A stretch of DNA of 5,851 nucleotides. Source: Pseudomonadota bacterium. GTDB lineage: Bacteria; Myxococcota_A; Polyangia; Polyangiales; Polyangiaceae. Below are positions 4,757 to 5,851 of this stretch, in pieces. Where the stretch lies: positions 1 through 5,851 of the forward strand of contig JAEZYZ010000274.1 in the NCBI GenBank assembly GCA_023418705.1, given 5' to 3'. The notes beneath the pieces were generated by a model, which was not told the origin of the DNA, did not search any database, and saw only the letters and a list, made by a program, of their open reading frames with translations. Each line of letters opens with the position of its first letter. Position 1 is the stretch's first letter. A program made the translations under genes and the position numbers.

Positions 4757-5851
4757 CTAGTACGCGAGCTGGAGCTGCGCTCGGATCTGGTCGTCGCCCT
4801 GGTCGATCCCGCCTTTCGGCCAGATCCGAAAGTAGTCCGCCTGTAGCTTCAGGCTGTGCTCGCCAGGATAGAAGCTGACGCCGGCGCCCAGCTCGTGCTG
4901 CTGCTCGAGGCTGCTGTCGTCGCCCGTGGGTCGCACCTCGCTGTAGCGGGCCGTGAACTCGACGGGGGCCGGGGCGAGCAGGTAGCCGCCCTGCAGGAAC
5001 CAGCCGACGCCATTGCGCGCCGCCTCGACCGGGATGGGCGCCCCCAGCTCGTCCACCGCGCCGCCGCCGTTGCGGTCGCCCTGTCGATAGAAGAACTCGC
5101 CGGATAGCGAGACGCCCGCCAGCTTGAACGTCGCGTCGGCGGTCACGAGGTGGACGTCGGTCGCGCCCCCGTCGGCCGGCGCCGAGCCCAAGATGCCTCG
5201 GTCGGCGGTGGCGTCGTCGAGGTAGGCGTACGCCGCCCCGACGCTGAGCCCCGGCTTGTCCATCCGCTCGAGGTCGCCCTCGCTGTAGTCCTCGAAGTCC
5301 CCGAACGGCAGCAGCTCGACGCGCGCGATATACATCTGGTCGAAGTCGTCGTTGAAGGTGTCGGCGTCGCGCCCTTGATTGAACCAGATCCCCGCGTAGT
5401 AGCGGAAGAGGTCCGCGATCCCGGGCGAATGGAAGTGGAAGCCGATGTCTCGATCCAGGTTGAACTCGCCCTGGGCGAGCGCGCGGTCGACCATTTGTAG
5501 ATCGCCCGAGGAGATCACCCGCTGGCGGCTAAACGGCACCTTGTACTGGCCGATCCGCAGGGTCGCGTGCTTCACGTAGTCGAACTCCGCATACCAATCG
5601 AGCAGCGGCGTGAGCGTCGGTCCCGATCCGGAAATGTTTTCGTCCCGCGGTGAGATCGCCAGCTCGGTTTTGTACTTGTTGTGCTCGCCAAAGACGTGGC
5701 CGACGAACGTCAATCGGGCTCGCCGGATCTGTAGGAGGTGGCTCCAGTCGTCCGCCGCGTTGACACGCTCCAGCGTGTACAGAAACTGCCCGCGCAAGCG
5801 CAGCGACAACGAAAACTCCTCGTCCCGGCTCGTGAAGGACAAGCCCTTGCC
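4757..5851 (-). CDS. Phosphate-selective porin O/P-type protein, C-terminal part
   Basis: This is an outer-membrane barrel of the OprP/OprO family, which forms trimeric anion channels (phosphate or polyphosphate in Pseudomonas). The visible 364 residues start already inside the barrel: the reading frame is open to the window edge (Gly-Lys-Gly-Leu-Ser-Phe...), so the signal peptide and any N-terminal coiled coil lie outside. The TTG at 5842 is not a believable start. Family features are FSLSLRLRGQ near the beginning, LQIRRARLTFVGHVF, then RIGQYKVPFSRQRVISS followed by DRALAQGEFNLDRDIGF, and the terminal strand IRAQLQLAY ending in an aromatic residue as expected for BAM recognition. The stop is TAG at 4757-4759. 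The gene converges on the peroxidase gene across 190 bp. Substrate selectivity cannot be inferred: the Arg ladder and Lys cluster of OprP were not mapped, and many homologues are not phosphate-specific. Confidence 0.9.
   Translation of the reverse strand, partial: GKGLSFTSRDEEFSLSLRLRGQFLYTLERVNAADDWSHLLQIRRARLTFVGHVFGEHNKYKTELAISPRDENISGSGPTLTPLLDWYAEFDYVKHATLRIGQYKVPFSRQRVISSGDLQMVDRALAQGEFNLDRDIGFHFHSPGIADLFRYYAGIWFNQGRDADTFNDDFDQMYIARVELLPFGDFEDYSEGDLERMDKPGLSVGAAYAYLDDATADRGILGSAPADGGATDVHLVTADATFKLAGVSLSGEFFYRQGDRNGGGAVDELGAPIPVEAARNGVGWFLQGGYLLAPAPVEFTARYSEVRPTGDDSSLEQQHELGAGVSFYPGEHSLKLQADYFRIWPKGGIDQGDDQIRAQLQLAY

Noticed and set aside
4627..4878. Plus-strand open frame of 83 codons starting inside the nested repeat
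   Set aside because: It begins within the hairpin arm, runs antisense into the porin gene, has no ribosome-binding site and no recognisable features.

Overview
The window is high-GC DNA with five protein genes, two of them cut by the window edges. The gene content suggests a Gram-negative delta-proteobacterium-like organism, possibly Myxococcota. The clues are an SD-led lipoprotein that runs straight into a Gly/Thr/Ser-rich low-complexity linker, two different outer-membrane beta-barrel proteins, a lipid-anchored di-haem peroxidase, and a porin with a long Pro/Ala/Glu spacer. No 16S or other taxonomic marker is present, so this placement is an inference.

Layout from left to right. (1) A minus-strand lipoprotein start (1-152) runs off the left edge. 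(2) A divergent intergenic stretch (153-428) follows. (3) A plus-strand class-V aminotransferase-fold PLP enzyme ends at 1586, and a 303-bp gap after it contains a good intrinsic-terminator hairpin (1717-1742). (4) A plus-strand outer-membrane barrel of the OmpL-like/BBP2 type occupies 1890-3305. (5) A 148-bp gap carries a perfect 15-bp hairpin (3365-3398). (6) A plus-strand di-haem cytochrome c peroxidase lipoprotein occupies 3454-4566. (7) A 190-bp convergent gap is dominated by a nested inverted repeat (4591-4704). (8) A minus-strand phosphate-selective porin (OprP/OprO type) has its C-terminus at 4757 and runs off the right edge.

Functionally, most of the window is a cell-envelope neighbourhood: two barrels from separate families flank a periplasmic peroxide-detoxifying enzyme. 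The peroxidase would reduce H2O2 using electrons from a small cytochrome or cupredoxin not encoded here. The barrels would handle solute passage. Nothing in the sequence proves that they act together. Strong hairpins separate the genes, which suggests mostly separate transcripts. The aminotransferase-like enzyme looks independent of the envelope genes.

I do not see a complete novel multi-gene system. The most unusual non-coding structure is the nested, self-symmetric inverted repeat between the peroxidase and the right-hand porin. It looks like either a bidirectional terminator or a miniature inverted-repeat element.
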